This document shows positions 10,499 to 19,265 of a DNA stretch of 64,000 bases, one piece after another. The DNA is from Desulfocarbo indianensis. Lineage in GTDB: Bacteria > Desulfobacterota > Desulfarculia > Desulfarculales > Desulfarculaceae. A program made the position numbers and the translations under genes. The stretch's first letter is position 1. The number at the start of each line of letters is the position of its first letter. Under the pieces are notes generated by a model. It was not told the DNA's origin. It searched no databases and worked only from the letters and a program-made list of their open reading frames with translations. Location of the stretch: assembly GCA_001184205.1 (NCBI GenBank), contig LBMP01000001.1:834001-898000 (forward strand), written 5' to 3'.

Positions 10499-10515
10499 AG
10501 CAAAGGGCATGCCAG
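10499..10515 (-). promoter_or_regulatory. Sigma-54 (-24/-12) promoter of the flgB operon
   Basis: The minus strand reads CTGGCATGCCCTTTGCT, matching the sigma-54 consensus (TGGCA near -24, TTGCT near -12, correct spacing). It sits about 50 bases upstream of the flgB ATG, leaving a leader of about 40 bases with the ribosome binding site. A sigma-54 activator is encoded at the far end of the same cluster. Confidence 0.85.
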
Positions 10516-10784
10516 ATGAGCCGGCTGGGGCTTCGGCGGGGCCGATATTTTTATTTTGATTAAAATCAATAACATGAGATGATTAATTCCCAAAAGGAGC
10601 GGCTGCGGGCCGGGTCTGCACGGCCTGTCAAACCTTTGGCGGCGGAGACTCGGCACTATCTTCCGCCCGCCGGAACATGGATTTAGGCTTGCCTGGCGGG
10701 CCGGCCGATGCCATTCTAGGGGCCTATCAGAACCGGCGCGCCCTTGGCCGATGGCGGGGGTGGCCCAGGCGGATCAGTGACGAC
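10516..10784. other. Intergenic region between divergent genes
   Basis: An AT-rich patch (about 10548-10590) lies upstream of the flagellar promoter and could hold activator sites, but no clear inverted repeat stands out. An in-frame upstream extension of the next gene (from 10677) is not supported by a ribosome binding site. Confidence 0.4.
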
Positions 10785-11081
10785 ATGCCTTATCGAGCCT
10801 TTGACCAAGTGGAAGCCCGCTGCCCCCGCATGGGGCATCAGATCAATTTCGGCTATTGCCGGGCCATGGACCAGGGACTGCCCTGCTCCAAGGCCATTGA
10901 TTGTTTTTATTATTCATTTCCGGTGGAGGCCTATTTCCGGCGGGTGCTGAAGGAAGAGACCTTCGCCCGCATCTTCCTCTCCCAGGGGCCGGGCCGCTAC
11001 GAGTCTTTCCTGAAGACCCTTTCCGAGGCCAAGGACCGGGTGAAGGACGGCGGAGCCCCCGACGGGGACGATGATCAATAG
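10785..11081 (+). CDS. Small cysteine-containing hypothetical protein
   Basis: 98 residues starting MPYRAFDQVEARCPRMGHQ. Four Cys residues lie in the first half (CPRMGHQINFGYCR, then GLPCSKAIDCFYY), a spacing that could bind a metal or form disulfides. The second half is helical and charged, with an acidic tail. No signal peptide. A longer start at 10677 exists but its extra residues look non-coding. I do not recognise the family; the compact Cys pattern argues for a real gene. Confidence 0.65.
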   Translation: MPYRAFDQVEARCPRMGHQINFGYCRAMDQGLPCSKAIDCFYYSFPVEAYFRRVLKEETFARIFLSQGPGRYESFLKTLSEAKDRVKDGGAPDGDDDQ

Positions 11082-11155
11082 GCCTACATGCCAGACGGGC
11101 CGCCCCTGGCCCGACCCGGCGGCCGCGGCGCGATTCAACGGGGACGCATAAAACC

Positions 11156-12649
11156 ATGCCTTTCTCGGCTCGGGGATTCAACCGGCGGAAATTCTTGAAG
11201 CTCCTGGCCGCGGCCGGCCTGACGGCGGCCGTGCCCCTCATGAAGCCCCGCCCCGCCGCCGCCAAACAGGGGCGGGCGCTCCTGGTCTCCGACATTCACT
11301 TCGACCCCTATTTCGACGGCTCTCTGACGCCGGCCCTGATTCAGACCCCGGCCTCGGGCTGGCGGGAAATCCTGGCTGCCTCCCCTGAAAAGCGCCTGAG
11401 CTGCTACGGCCTGGAAACCAATTACAATCTCCTGGATTACGGCCTGCGGGCCATGCGGGCGGCCTGCCCCCGGCCGGACTGCGTCATCTACACCGGAGAC
11501 CTGCCTTGCCACGGGGTTTGGGACCAGTTCGAGACCTACAGCCAGGACCCGGCCCAGCGCGAGGATTTCCTGACCAAGCTGGTGGAGTTCATGGGGCTCT
11601 TGTTCCGCGCCCATTTCCCCCAGGCCCCGGTTTATTTCACCCTGGGCAACAATGACTCCTTTTGCCAGGACTATAAAATAGTCCCCCAGGGCCCCTACCT
11701 GCGCCGCACCGCCCCGGTGTTTTACAAAACCTATCTGGGCTCGCCCGGGGCGGCGGAGGATTTTTACCGGGATTATCAGGACCTGGGCTGCTACAGCCTG
11801 CCGGGGCCCGCGCCGGGTCTCACGGTGCTATCCATCAACAACGTCTATCTGAGCACCCACTGGTCCTGCCAGTGCTGCCCCGGCCCGGTGACGGACCCGG
11901 CCGGGCGGCAACTGGACTGGCTGGAGGCCAAGCTGCGCCAGGCTGAAAACGCCGGCCAGGCGGTGTGGCTCCTGATGCACATCCCCCCCGGCATCGACGC
12001 CTACAAGGCGGCCAAGCTGGTGGACGAGGGCGGCAAGCTGTCGGAAGCGCCCTTGGATTTGACCGAAGCGGGCAACCAGCGGCTCCTGGACATCATGCGG
12101 GCCCACGCCGGGGTGCTGCGGGCCGGCTTCGCCGGGCACACCCACATGGACCATTTCCGCGCCCTGACCCAGGGGCCGCAAGAGGCGCCGGCGGCCATGC
12201 TCCGGGTCACTCCGGCCCTCAATCCCATGTTCGGCGGCAACCCCGCCTTTCAGGTGCTGACCTATGGTTTGAGCGATTACGCCCCCCTGAACCTGGCCAC
12301 CTATTACCTGGACCTGGAAGCCCAGATCGAGCAGCCGGGCCTGGGCCACGAGGCCGCCTATGCCCCTTGGCGCTTCGAATACGATTTCAACGCGGCCTAC
12401 GGAACCGGCGGCCTGGACGCGGCCTCGCTTTGGGCCCTCAGCCGGGAGCTGCGCGGCAACGGGGGCTTAAGGGAAAAGTTCCGCACCTGGTACAACGCCA
12501 GCCGCCTGAGCGCGCCCGGCTTCAGCCAGCATGAGGAAAAGCTCTATTGGTGCGCCTTGGCCCACCTGGAACCCTCCGATTATTTGCAAGCCTTCAACTC
12601 GCAAGACCTGGGGAGACTCTTGCCCCGGCTGGAGCGCCTGGCGGCCTGA
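11156..12649 (+). CDS. Tat-exported metallophosphoesterase, acid sphingomyelinase-like
   Basis: 497 residues. The N-terminus has a twin-arginine signal (NRRKFLKLLAAAGLTAAVP), so it should be exported folded. The calcineurin-like motifs follow in order: SDIHFDPY (D, H ligands), YTGDLPCHG (GD), LGNND (GNxD/H), HIPPG and GHTHMDHF (GHxH). This order and the HFDPY segment are typical of the acid sphingomyelinase-like branch of metallophosphoesterases, which cleave phosphodiesters. The C-terminal 150 residues are helical and family-like. Substrate cannot be told from sequence. An exported alkaline phosphatase follows on the same strand. Confidence 0.88.
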   Translation: MPFSARGFNRRKFLKLLAAAGLTAAVPLMKPRPAAAKQGRALLVSDIHFDPYFDGSLTPALIQTPASGWREILAASPEKRLSCYGLETNYNLLDYGLRAMRAACPRPDCVIYTGDLPCHGVWDQFETYSQDPAQREDFLTKLVEFMGLLFRAHFPQAPVYFTLGNNDSFCQDYKIVPQGPYLRRTAPVFYKTYLGSPGAAEDFYRDYQDLGCYSLPGPAPGLTVLSINNVYLSTHWSCQCCPGPVTDPAGRQLDWLEAKLRQAENAGQAVWLLMHIPPGIDAYKAAKLVDEGGKLSEAPLDLTEAGNQRLLDIMRAHAGVLRAGFAGHTHMDHFRALTQGPQEAPAAMLRVTPALNPMFGGNPAFQVLTYGLSDYAPLNLATYYLDLEAQIEQPGLGHEAAYAPWRFEYDFNAAYGTGGLDAASLWALSRELRGNGGLREKFRTWYNASRLSAPGFSQHEEKLYWCALAHLEPSDYLQAFNSQDLGRLLPRLERLAA

Positions 12650-12948
12650 GGCCGCCGCCCCGTAAGCCTTTTTACCGGCCCCGCCATTATCCATTCTTGC
12701 TTGGTGTGGTATTTTGTTAACGATAAGTATTAATAAAAGATTACATCTATAATTATAAGTAGCTATTTTTCTCGCCAAAGATAATGTTACGTTGCCATGA
12801 CTATTTAGTGACGCATTGTATATAAGATTGACGTTTTTCCGCCGCGATTCCGTCACAAGCCCCTCCTAAAGTAAACGCCAAGCCGGGCTGGGGAAACGGC
12901 TCCAGCCGGGCCTCCCCTGGCTTATTCACTTTTAGGAGGTTCTTTCCC
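12650..12948. promoter_or_regulatory. AT-rich promoter region with a leader hairpin
   Basis: The stretch 12700-12840 is much more AT-rich than its surroundings and probably holds the promoter of the alkaline phosphatase gene, though no single -10/-35 pair is convincing. A 9-bp inverted repeat (CCGGGCTGG at 12883, CCAGCCGGG at 12902) lies just before the AGGAGG ribosome binding site. No clear Pho box was found. Confidence 0.45.
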
Positions 12949-14475
12949 ATGAGCGAGAAGAAATCATTGGGTTTGCGGGGCTGCCTGGCGGCCCTGCTGC
13001 TGGCGCTGGCGCTTTGTCTTAACGCCAGTTGCGCCTACGCCGGCGCAGCCAAACACGTCATCCTTATCATCGGCGACGGCATGAATCTGGAGCACGAGGT
13101 GGCGGGCAGCCGCTATCTCACCGGCGGCGACACCAGCCTGAGCTTTCACGGCCTTCCCTACCAGACCTACGCTTCCACCTGGGACGTGAGCGCCTACAAC
13201 GCCTTTGCCGACAACTGGGATTACCGCTGGAAGGGCGCGTATGATCCCAACGATTTCAAGCCCTACGTGGGCTATGATCCGGCCACCGGCAACAGCGCGC
13301 CCTCGCCGGTGCAGAAGACCGGCGAGACCCAGGACCGCTACTACCTCACCAATTACCTCTACGGCAGCAAGCCGGCGGCCACCGACAGCGCTTCGGCCGC
13401 CACCGCCCTTTACACCGGCATAAAGACCGACGACGGCAACATAGCCTGGAAGGCCGGCGACCCGGCCGACGGCTCTTTAGCCACCATCGCCGAACTGATG
13501 AAGCAGCAATTGGGCGCGTCCTTCGGCGCGGTGAGCACCGTGGAGATCACCCACGCCACCCCGGCCGTGGTCTATGCCCACAACGTTAACCGCAACAACT
13601 ACTCGCCCGATAAAAACACCGGCGCTTCTTCCTTCACCCCCACCATCGCCGAGCAGCTCACCACCTGCGGCATCGACGTGGCCGTCGGCGCGGGCCATCC
13701 CAGCTGGGCCAAGGGCTACTTCCCCCAATCCCTCATCGAGGTGATGAAGGCCAAGGGCACCTACGTGGTGGTGGAGCGCGTAAAGGGCGTGGACGGCAAC
13801 GTCTCCCTGGCCGAGGCGGCCGGCCAGGCCGCGAGCGGCGGCAAGAAGCTCTTCGGCCTTTACGGCGGCACGGGCGGCGATTTCGAGAACCGGGTGGTGA
13901 GCGACACCCCCGGCAATCCCAGCATCGACCGCGGCTCCAGCGAGAACCCCACTTTCGCGGCCTTGGTCGAGGCGGCCCTCACGGTGCTGGCCACCAACTC
14001 CAAGGGCTTTTTCCTCATGGCCGAGCAGGGCAACCTGGACTGGCGCAACCACGCCAACGACTACATGGGCATGGTGGGCTGCGTGGTGGATCTGCACGAG
14101 GGCGTGGCCGCGGCGGTGGCTTTCGTGGATAAGCCCGGCGACGACATCACCTGGGACAACACCCTGCTCATCGTGACCTCCGACCACTCCAACTCCTACA
14201 TGCGCATCAAGAAGCCCCTGGGCAAGGGCGACCTGCCTCCCCAGAAGCCGGTGAGCACCGACAACTACGGCCCGGTGTACGACAGCGGCTCCTACTCCGG
14301 CTACGTGACCTACGGCACCAAGGAGCACACCAACGAGCTGGTCACGGTCTACGCCCGCGGCGCCGGCGTGGATCTGTTCAAGAAGTACGAGGGCGCCTGG
14401 TATCCCGGCACCAACATCATAGACAACACCCACATCTACAAGGTGATGGAAGAGGCCGCCGGCGTGAGCCGCTAG
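12949..14475 (+). CDS. Exported alkaline phosphatase (PhoA superfamily)
   Basis: 508 residues with a Sec signal peptide (about 1-31, ending SCAYA). The alkaline phosphatase core is clear: IIGDGMN (metal-binding Asp), ATDSASAATALYTGIKT (Ser nucleophile region), AEQGNLDWRNHAN, TSDHSNSY and the late EHTNE His. It should release phosphate from monoesters in the periplasm. AGGAGG precedes the ATG. An excellent terminator follows at 14526. The long insert between the metal motifs (about residues 60-150) is larger than in E. coli PhoA. Confidence 0.93.
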   Translation: MSEKKSLGLRGCLAALLLALALCLNASCAYAGAAKHVILIIGDGMNLEHEVAGSRYLTGGDTSLSFHGLPYQTYASTWDVSAYNAFADNWDYRWKGAYDPNDFKPYVGYDPATGNSAPSPVQKTGETQDRYYLTNYLYGSKPAATDSASAATALYTGIKTDDGNIAWKAGDPADGSLATIAELMKQQLGASFGAVSTVEITHATPAVVYAHNVNRNNYSPDKNTGASSFTPTIAEQLTTCGIDVAVGAGHPSWAKGYFPQSLIEVMKAKGTYVVVERVKGVDGNVSLAEAAGQAASGGKKLFGLYGGTGGDFENRVVSDTPGNPSIDRGSSENPTFAALVEAALTVLATNSKGFFLMAEQGNLDWRNHANDYMGMVGCVVDLHEGVAAAVAFVDKPGDDITWDNTLLIVTSDHSNSYMRIKKPLGKGDLPPQKPVSTDNYGPVYDSGSYSGYVTYGTKEHTNELVTVYARGAGVDLFKKYEGAWYPGTNIIDNTHIYKVMEEAAGVSR

Positions 14476-14525
14476 GCCTTGGCCGCCAGCGGGCGCGCTG
14501 GCTTCCGGCGGCCCGGCAAGCCATG

Positions 14526-14572
14526 AAAAACCTTGGGGAGCCCGCGAGGGCTCCCCAAGGTTTTATTCTTTT
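14526..14572. terminator. Bidirectional rho-independent terminator
   Basis: Perfect stem ACCTTGGGGAGCCC / GGGCTCCCCAAGGT with loop GCGA, followed by TTTTATTCTTTT on the plus strand and TTTTT on the minus strand. It serves both the alkaline phosphatase gene and the converging glutamate synthase gene. Confidence 0.93.
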
Positions 14573-14668
14573 GTCGCGGGTCTGATACCCCGAAGCTTGC
14601 TGCGGGGAGGTTCCTTGGTCAGGGCCGCGGCCTGTGTCTTAAGCGGGCCGGGCCTTGCTTGCCATGGG

Positions 14669-16258
14669 CTACACCGCGTCGATGATGCGCAGGGCCTCCT
14701 CGCGGTAGGCGTCCATGATGTAGGGGATGCCGGTGATCATGGCGCATTCCTCGGTGAGGGAGGCCAGGTCCGCGCGGCTCATGAGGTCCACCCGCCACTT
14801 GCGGGCGCCGGCCATGAGCTGCTGCAGGCCCACCCGCAGCTTTTCGCCGGCGGAGTATATTCCCACGGCGCCCAAGGGGAAGTTGTCCACTTCCTTGCCG
14901 AACTTGGCCTTGAGGTCCTCGTAGCAGACGAAGATTTCCTGCTTGGTGGAGCCGTACTTGCTCACCGTGGAGGGCAGGCCGCCGTCCTCGCCCTTGAGCC
15001 AGCGCTCGATGTTCTTGCCCACCATGCCGGGGATCATGAGGGCGCGGCCCATGCACACGGCCTTGCAGTAGGGAGCGCCCAGGGCCAGGGCCTTGAAGAT
15101 GTGGTCTTCCGCGCTGAAGCCGCCGGCAAAGGCGATGTCCGGCACCCAGGCGCCCTTGTAGTCCAGGCGGTCGCACAGCTCATAGGCCATGGAGTGCAGG
15201 TAGATGGCGGGGACGCCCCACTCGGCCATCATGCGCCAGGGGCTCATGCCGGTGCCGCCGGGCGCGCCGTCGATGGTGAGCAGGTCTATGCCCGCGTCGG
15301 AGGACCAGCGGATGGCCATGGCCAGCTCGCGCATGGGGTAGGCGCCGGTCTTCAGGGTGACCCGCTTGGCGCCCAGCTTGCGCAGGCGCTCCACTTCCTT
15401 CATGAAGCCTTCCTGGTCCACGAAGCCCAGGCGGGAGTGACGCTCGAATTCCTTGATGGCTCCGTCCTTGAAAGCCGCCTGCACGGCCTTGTTGGAGGGA
15501 TCGGGGGTGACGATGTAGCCGCGGCTCTGCAGCTCCAGGGCCCGCTCCAGGGTGTGCACCTTGATCTCGCCGCCGATGCATTTGGCGCCCTGGCCCCATT
15601 TGAGCTCGATGGTCTCCACGCCCAGCTTGTCGATGACGTACTCGGCTACGCCCAAGCGGGTGTCTTCCACGTTCATCTGCACCAGGATGTCGCCGTAGCC
15701 CTGATGGTAGCGGCGGTATTCCTCCACCCGGCGGCGCATGTCGGGAGCTTCGGCCACCTGCCCGTTTTTCTTGAATTTAAGCTTGGGGTCGATGCCGCAG
15801 ACGTTCTCGCCGCACACCAGGCTGATGCCGGTGATGGCCGCGCCGATGGCGAAATGCTCCCAGTTCTTGCGGGCGATCTCGGTGGAGCCCAGAGCGCCGG
15901 TGAACATGGGAATCTTCATCTTGACCTTGTTGTCGCCGGCGCCGAAAGCGGTCTCCGTGTTCACCGCCGGGAAGGTGGCGTGATCCGGGTCGGCCTCCAC
16001 GCCCTCGGCCCCCAGGGCGTAGCCCATGATGTTCAGGTGGGAATAATCCACCGGGTAGTCCTTGTCCGCGCCGGCGGTGACGTCGCCGAAGGGAGAGGGG
16101 TAGAGAAGCTCGCGGCTGCGGAAGGTGGCGTTGAAGAGGTCGCAGTTGCCCTTGCACCCGTCAACGCAGCGGGAACAGATGCCCGACTGCGGCGCCACGG
16201 AGCGGGAGCGGTTCTTGGTTTGCAGGGCCTCGTTGGAATTGGGACGATGTAGATTCAT
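14669..16258 (-). CDS. FMN-binding glutamate synthase family protein (GltB-type domain)
   Basis: 529 residues. A Cys-rich N-terminus (CSRCVDGCKGNC, about 28-39) suggests an Fe-S cluster. The rest is the FMN-binding TIM barrel of glutamate synthases, with the segments LLTIDGAPGGTGMSPW and AFAGGFSAEDHIFKALALGA. It lacks the glutaminase domain of large GltB. By family it transfers the amide or ammonia nitrogen to 2-oxoglutarate with partner proteins, but stand-alone members are poorly characterised. AGGAG precedes the ATG. No gltD-like partner lies adjacent; one GltD-type fusion lies 13 kb away beside formate dehydrogenase. Confidence 0.88.
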   Translation of the reverse strand: MNLHRPNSNEALQTKNRSRSVAPQSGICSRCVDGCKGNCDLFNATFRSRELLYPSPFGDVTAGADKDYPVDYSHLNIMGYALGAEGVEADPDHATFPAVNTETAFGAGDNKVKMKIPMFTGALGSTEIARKNWEHFAIGAAITGISLVCGENVCGIDPKLKFKKNGQVAEAPDMRRRVEEYRRYHQGYGDILVQMNVEDTRLGVAEYVIDKLGVETIELKWGQGAKCIGGEIKVHTLERALELQSRGYIVTPDPSNKAVQAAFKDGAIKEFERHSRLGFVDQEGFMKEVERLRKLGAKRVTLKTGAYPMRELAMAIRWSSDAGIDLLTIDGAPGGTGMSPWRMMAEWGVPAIYLHSMAYELCDRLDYKGAWVPDIAFAGGFSAEDHIFKALALGAPYCKAVCMGRALMIPGMVGKNIERWLKGEDGGLPSTVSKYGSTKQEIFVCYEDLKAKFGKEVDNFPLGAVGIYSAGEKLRVGLQQLMAGARKWRVDLMSRADLASLTEECAMITGIPYIMDAYREEALRIIDAV

Positions 16259-16834
16259 TTCATAACTCCTTGGCTTTTTAGACGGGGGGGCTGGTTTGGG
16301 CGGAGCCCGCGCGACCTGGGCCCTTGACGCGCGGCTTCCTGGGGGAGCCCCCGGTTTTTAGCAAAATTAAATAGGCAACAGCTGCCTTTTTCCGTCATGC
16401 GGCCCGCCATGTCAAGGCAAAAATTAAGCTGCACTGAATGACAAAACTGCCTGTAATGTCAATACAACATACTTTTTTGCCCCTCAAGCCGGCAATAATT
16501 CCGTCTTAGGCCCTTTGGAGTAATAGGGGAACAACCGGCAATATTGCCGATAACTATCTATTAATTCTTTATGTCACCGGCAGAGCCCTCAGCCCTTGCC
16601 CGGCCGGGATGAATTGCCGATCATTTGCTGAAATTTATTTAGTTGATCTCATAGAAAAATAGCCGCACAGCGGGCGCCGCATACTCATGCCGCAGGTAGG
16701 TGTTATGCCTAAAAATAAGTCCATCTAAAAATAAGGCGAAACAAGCCATGGTTTCGTTATGCAAAAAACATCCTAACGCTACTAACAAGTATGATATGTA
16801 AAAAATGCGTCCTCCAGCGAGGAGAAGCCCCCGC
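16259..16834. other. Long AT-rich divergent intergenic region
   Basis: 576 bases between the glutamate synthase and methyltransferase genes. Much of it is AT-rich (16420-16480, 16550-16580, 16620-16800). It contains one perfect palindrome and two related half sites (separate entry). The small open frames here have no ribosome binding site or domain character. Confidence 0.5.
16536..16549. promoter_or_regulatory. Palindromic putative operator
   Basis: CGGCAATATTGCCG is a perfect 14-base palindrome. Related half sites occur nearby: CCGGCAATAATTCCG near 16489 and AATTGCCGA near 16611. Spacing and position upstream of the glutamate synthase gene suggest a dimeric repressor or activator site; the regulator is unknown. 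Confidence 0.45.
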
Positions 16835-17392
16835 ATGAAAGAACATGTCTGCCCCTGGTGGCTCAGCTACGCCTTTGACAACCCCTTGCGCAAGCTGTTT
16901 CATTCCCCGCCGCGCCTGTTGGCCCCCTACGTGCGCCCCGGCATGACCTGCGTTGACCTGGGCTGCGGCCGGGGCTATTTCAGCCTGGGCCTGGCCCGCC
17001 TGACGGGTCCGGCGGGGCGGGTGTTCGCCGTGGACCGGCAGGAAAAAATGCTGGGCCTCCTGGCCCGGCGGGCGGCCAGGGCCGGCCTGGAGGGAACCAT
17101 CCAGACCAGTCTGGCCGGCCGGCAAGGCTTGGGCCTGGAACGCCTCAACGGCCAGGTGGATTTCATCCTCTGCTTTTGGATGCTGCACGAAGTGAGGGCG
17201 CGCGCCAAGTTTTTGGCCCAGGCCGCGGCCCTGCTCAAGCCCGGCGGCCGCTTGATGCTCACCGAACCCAGGGTGCACGTTTCCTTGCTGAATTTCGAGC
17301 AATCCCTGGAGGTGGCCTCCCGCACCGGCCTGGAGGTGGAAGCCAGGCCCCAGGTGGCCATGTCCCGTTGCGCGCTTCTGCGCCAGCTTTGA
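16835..17392 (+). CDS. SAM-dependent methyltransferase (class I)
   Basis: 185 residues. The SAM-binding motif I is VDLGCGRGYFSLGLARL (about 40-56), followed by FAVDRQEKM (motif II acidic end) and FILCFWMLHEV and LKPGGRLMLTEP (later motifs). The domain is single and short, of the methyltransferase-11 type. The ATG at 16835 follows GAGGAG by about 10 bases. Substrate unknown. Confidence 0.85.
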   Translation: MKEHVCPWWLSYAFDNPLRKLFHSPPRLLAPYVRPGMTCVDLGCGRGYFSLGLARLTGPAGRVFAVDRQEKMLGLLARRAARAGLEGTIQTSLAGRQGLGLERLNGQVDFILCFWMLHEVRARAKFLAQAAALLKPGGRLMLTEPRVHVSLLNFEQSLEVASRTGLEVEARPQVAMSRCALLRQL

Positions 17393-17470
17393 AAGGCGTG
17401 CGCTGGGCCAGGTAAAAAACACCGCGCTCAAAGCCCCGCCGGGGCGAAAACCGCGGCCCAAGCGGGCCGG

Positions 17471-19222
17471 TCAGGGTTTGCGGCGGAAGATGAGGATATG
17501 GTTCCTGGTCCTCTCCGGCAGGAAGCTGACGATATTCTTTACAAAATCAGGCCAGGGCGGCGAGCCGGCCCAGCCGGCCTCCTCGTAGAGGGGCTTTAAG
17601 GGGTGTCCCGGCCAGTGGTGCTCCAACTCCCGTTGGTTGACCAGCACCAGATCGGGCGGCGCTTCTTCTTCCCGCCAGTTCTTGATTATCACTATGCGCC
17701 GGTTGATAAAGGGAAAGGGGGGCAGGCGCACCGAGTCCGGCGGTTCGAACAAGCCGATGGAGGCCTCCGGCGGCAGGCCGCCCGCCTCCAGTTGTTGGCT
17801 GAGCGAGGCGTGGGGCTCCTTGGCCGCCACCGCCGCCCAAACCTGCGCCGGCAAGGAGACCAGTCCCGGCAAGAGGCACAGCGCCAAAAGCGCCCCGCGC
17901 AGGGCCGGGGGCGCCCAGGCCTTGCCCAGGAAAATATCCCGCATGGCCCAGCCGGCCAGGACGCACAAAGGCGCGGTCAGGAAAGCGCCTATGCCCACGC
18001 TGGACACCGTGAGCGACCAGACGGGCAGGAGCAGCGCCAGGAGCAGGGCCAATCTCCGCAGGGGCGCAGCGGGCCTGAAGGCCTGCCAGATGAGGGCCGG
18101 CAAGGCCACCAGCATGAAGGGAAAGGCGAAATCGCGCAAGGCCAGCAGAAAGAAATAATCCCTTAGATTATTGAAATTGAAAACGCCGTAGCCCCAGCCC
18201 TTGCCGAAAAGATGCTCCACCAGGGTGAGCAAATAGACTTGATGGCTCAGGATGGCGTAAGGGTTGGTCAGGAAGAACAAAGCCAGCATGGCGAGCCAGC
18301 CGGCCAGGCAAAGGCGCAGCCAGGGCCAGGCCCCGCCGGGCCGGTACAAAAACACGGGGAAGGCCAGGGCCAGGACCGCCGCGGGCAGGGAGCTGCCCAT
18401 GGCCATGCCCAGCGCCGCCCCGGCCAGCCACACCCGCCACTTGCGGCCGTGACGGGCATGGCCGTCCAAGAGGAACAAGCCCCCCAGGCCCCAGAAGGCG
18501 GCGTAGACGTGGGGCTTGCTGGCAAGGGCGTCCCACCAGGGCAGGGGGGAAAGCGCCCAGGCCAGCATGGCCAGAGTGCCCAGGGCCCGGCTGCCCAGCC
18601 TGCGGCCCCAAAGGGCCAGCAGAACCAGCACCCCCAGGAAGGCGGCGATGTTCAAGCCGCGCCCGGCCAAATGGATGCGGGCCATGTGTTCCGGATGATC
18701 CAGGTACCAGGCCAGGTCGCGGCTTACCTGGATCAGGCCGGTCAATTTGCCCAGATAGATCAGGGCCCCGGCCGGGTAAAGATAGGCCCCGCCGTACACG
18801 TAGAACTTGGGGTCGAAATCCCAGGCCGCCGGGTTGATGCGCGATAAAGCGCGATAGGTGCCCCGCTCGTCCGAGGCCATGCTCCCCAAAAGATAGGCCC
18901 TGAAGGCGGTGATCTTCTGGGCGGGGGTCATTTCGCTTTCCGGAACCTCGCCCCATTCGCCCAGGGAAACGCCCTTGCGCGCGGCCAGCCGGGAAACCAT
19001 GTTATCGGCCTGGGCCCGGCGGCTGGCGTCGAGCCGATCATAGAACTCCTCGCGCTGGCTGGTGAGGTCTCGCTTTTGCTGGCCGCTCAAGGGGGCGTCA
19101 TGGGTCAAAAGCGCCAGGCTTTGCCTGCCGGGCAGCCCCCAATCCGCGCAGAGGCACAATAGCAGCGCCATGATGAGCAGGATGGCGGCTTGCTCTGGAT
19201 AGGGATAGGCGCGGCGCTGCAT
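17471..19222 (-). CDS. Multi-span membrane protein, GT-C glycosyltransferase-like (family 39-like)
   Basis: 583 residues with about 10-12 hydrophobic segments. A long first periplasmic loop (about 30-165) holds the conserved acidic residues expected of GT-C enzymes (DERGTYRALSRINP), followed by YGGAYLYPAGALIYLGKL. A soluble C-terminal domain (about 475-583) follows. This is the layout of lipid-phosphate-sugar dependent glycosyltransferases. Donor and acceptor cannot be told. GGGGGG precedes the ATG. Confidence 0.65.
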   Translation of the reverse strand: MQRRAYPYPEQAAILLIMALLLCLCADWGLPGRQSLALLTHDAPLSGQQKRDLTSQREEFYDRLDASRRAQADNMVSRLAARKGVSLGEWGEVPESEMTPAQKITAFRAYLLGSMASDERGTYRALSRINPAAWDFDPKFYVYGGAYLYPAGALIYLGKLTGLIQVSRDLAWYLDHPEHMARIHLAGRGLNIAAFLGVLVLLALWGRRLGSRALGTLAMLAWALSPLPWWDALASKPHVYAAFWGLGGLFLLDGHARHGRKWRVWLAGAALGMAMGSSLPAAVLALAFPVFLYRPGGAWPWLRLCLAGWLAMLALFFLTNPYAILSHQVYLLTLVEHLFGKGWGYGVFNFNNLRDYFFLLALRDFAFPFMLVALPALIWQAFRPAAPLRRLALLLALLLPVWSLTVSSVGIGAFLTAPLCVLAGWAMRDIFLGKAWAPPALRGALLALCLLPGLVSLPAQVWAAVAAKEPHASLSQQLEAGGLPPEASIGLFEPPDSVRLPPFPFINRRIVIIKNWREEEAPPDLVLVNQRELEHHWPGHPLKPLYEEAGWAGSPPWPDFVKNIVSFLPERTRNHILIFRRKP

Positions 19223-19265
19223 GGTCCCCCCGGGAGAGCCAAGTCAGGCCGCCTAGGATTTGGCG

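Noticed and set aside
12650..12948. Pho box upstream of the alkaline phosphatase gene
   Set aside because: No tandem CTGTCAT-type repeats were found; CCGTCAC alone is too short.
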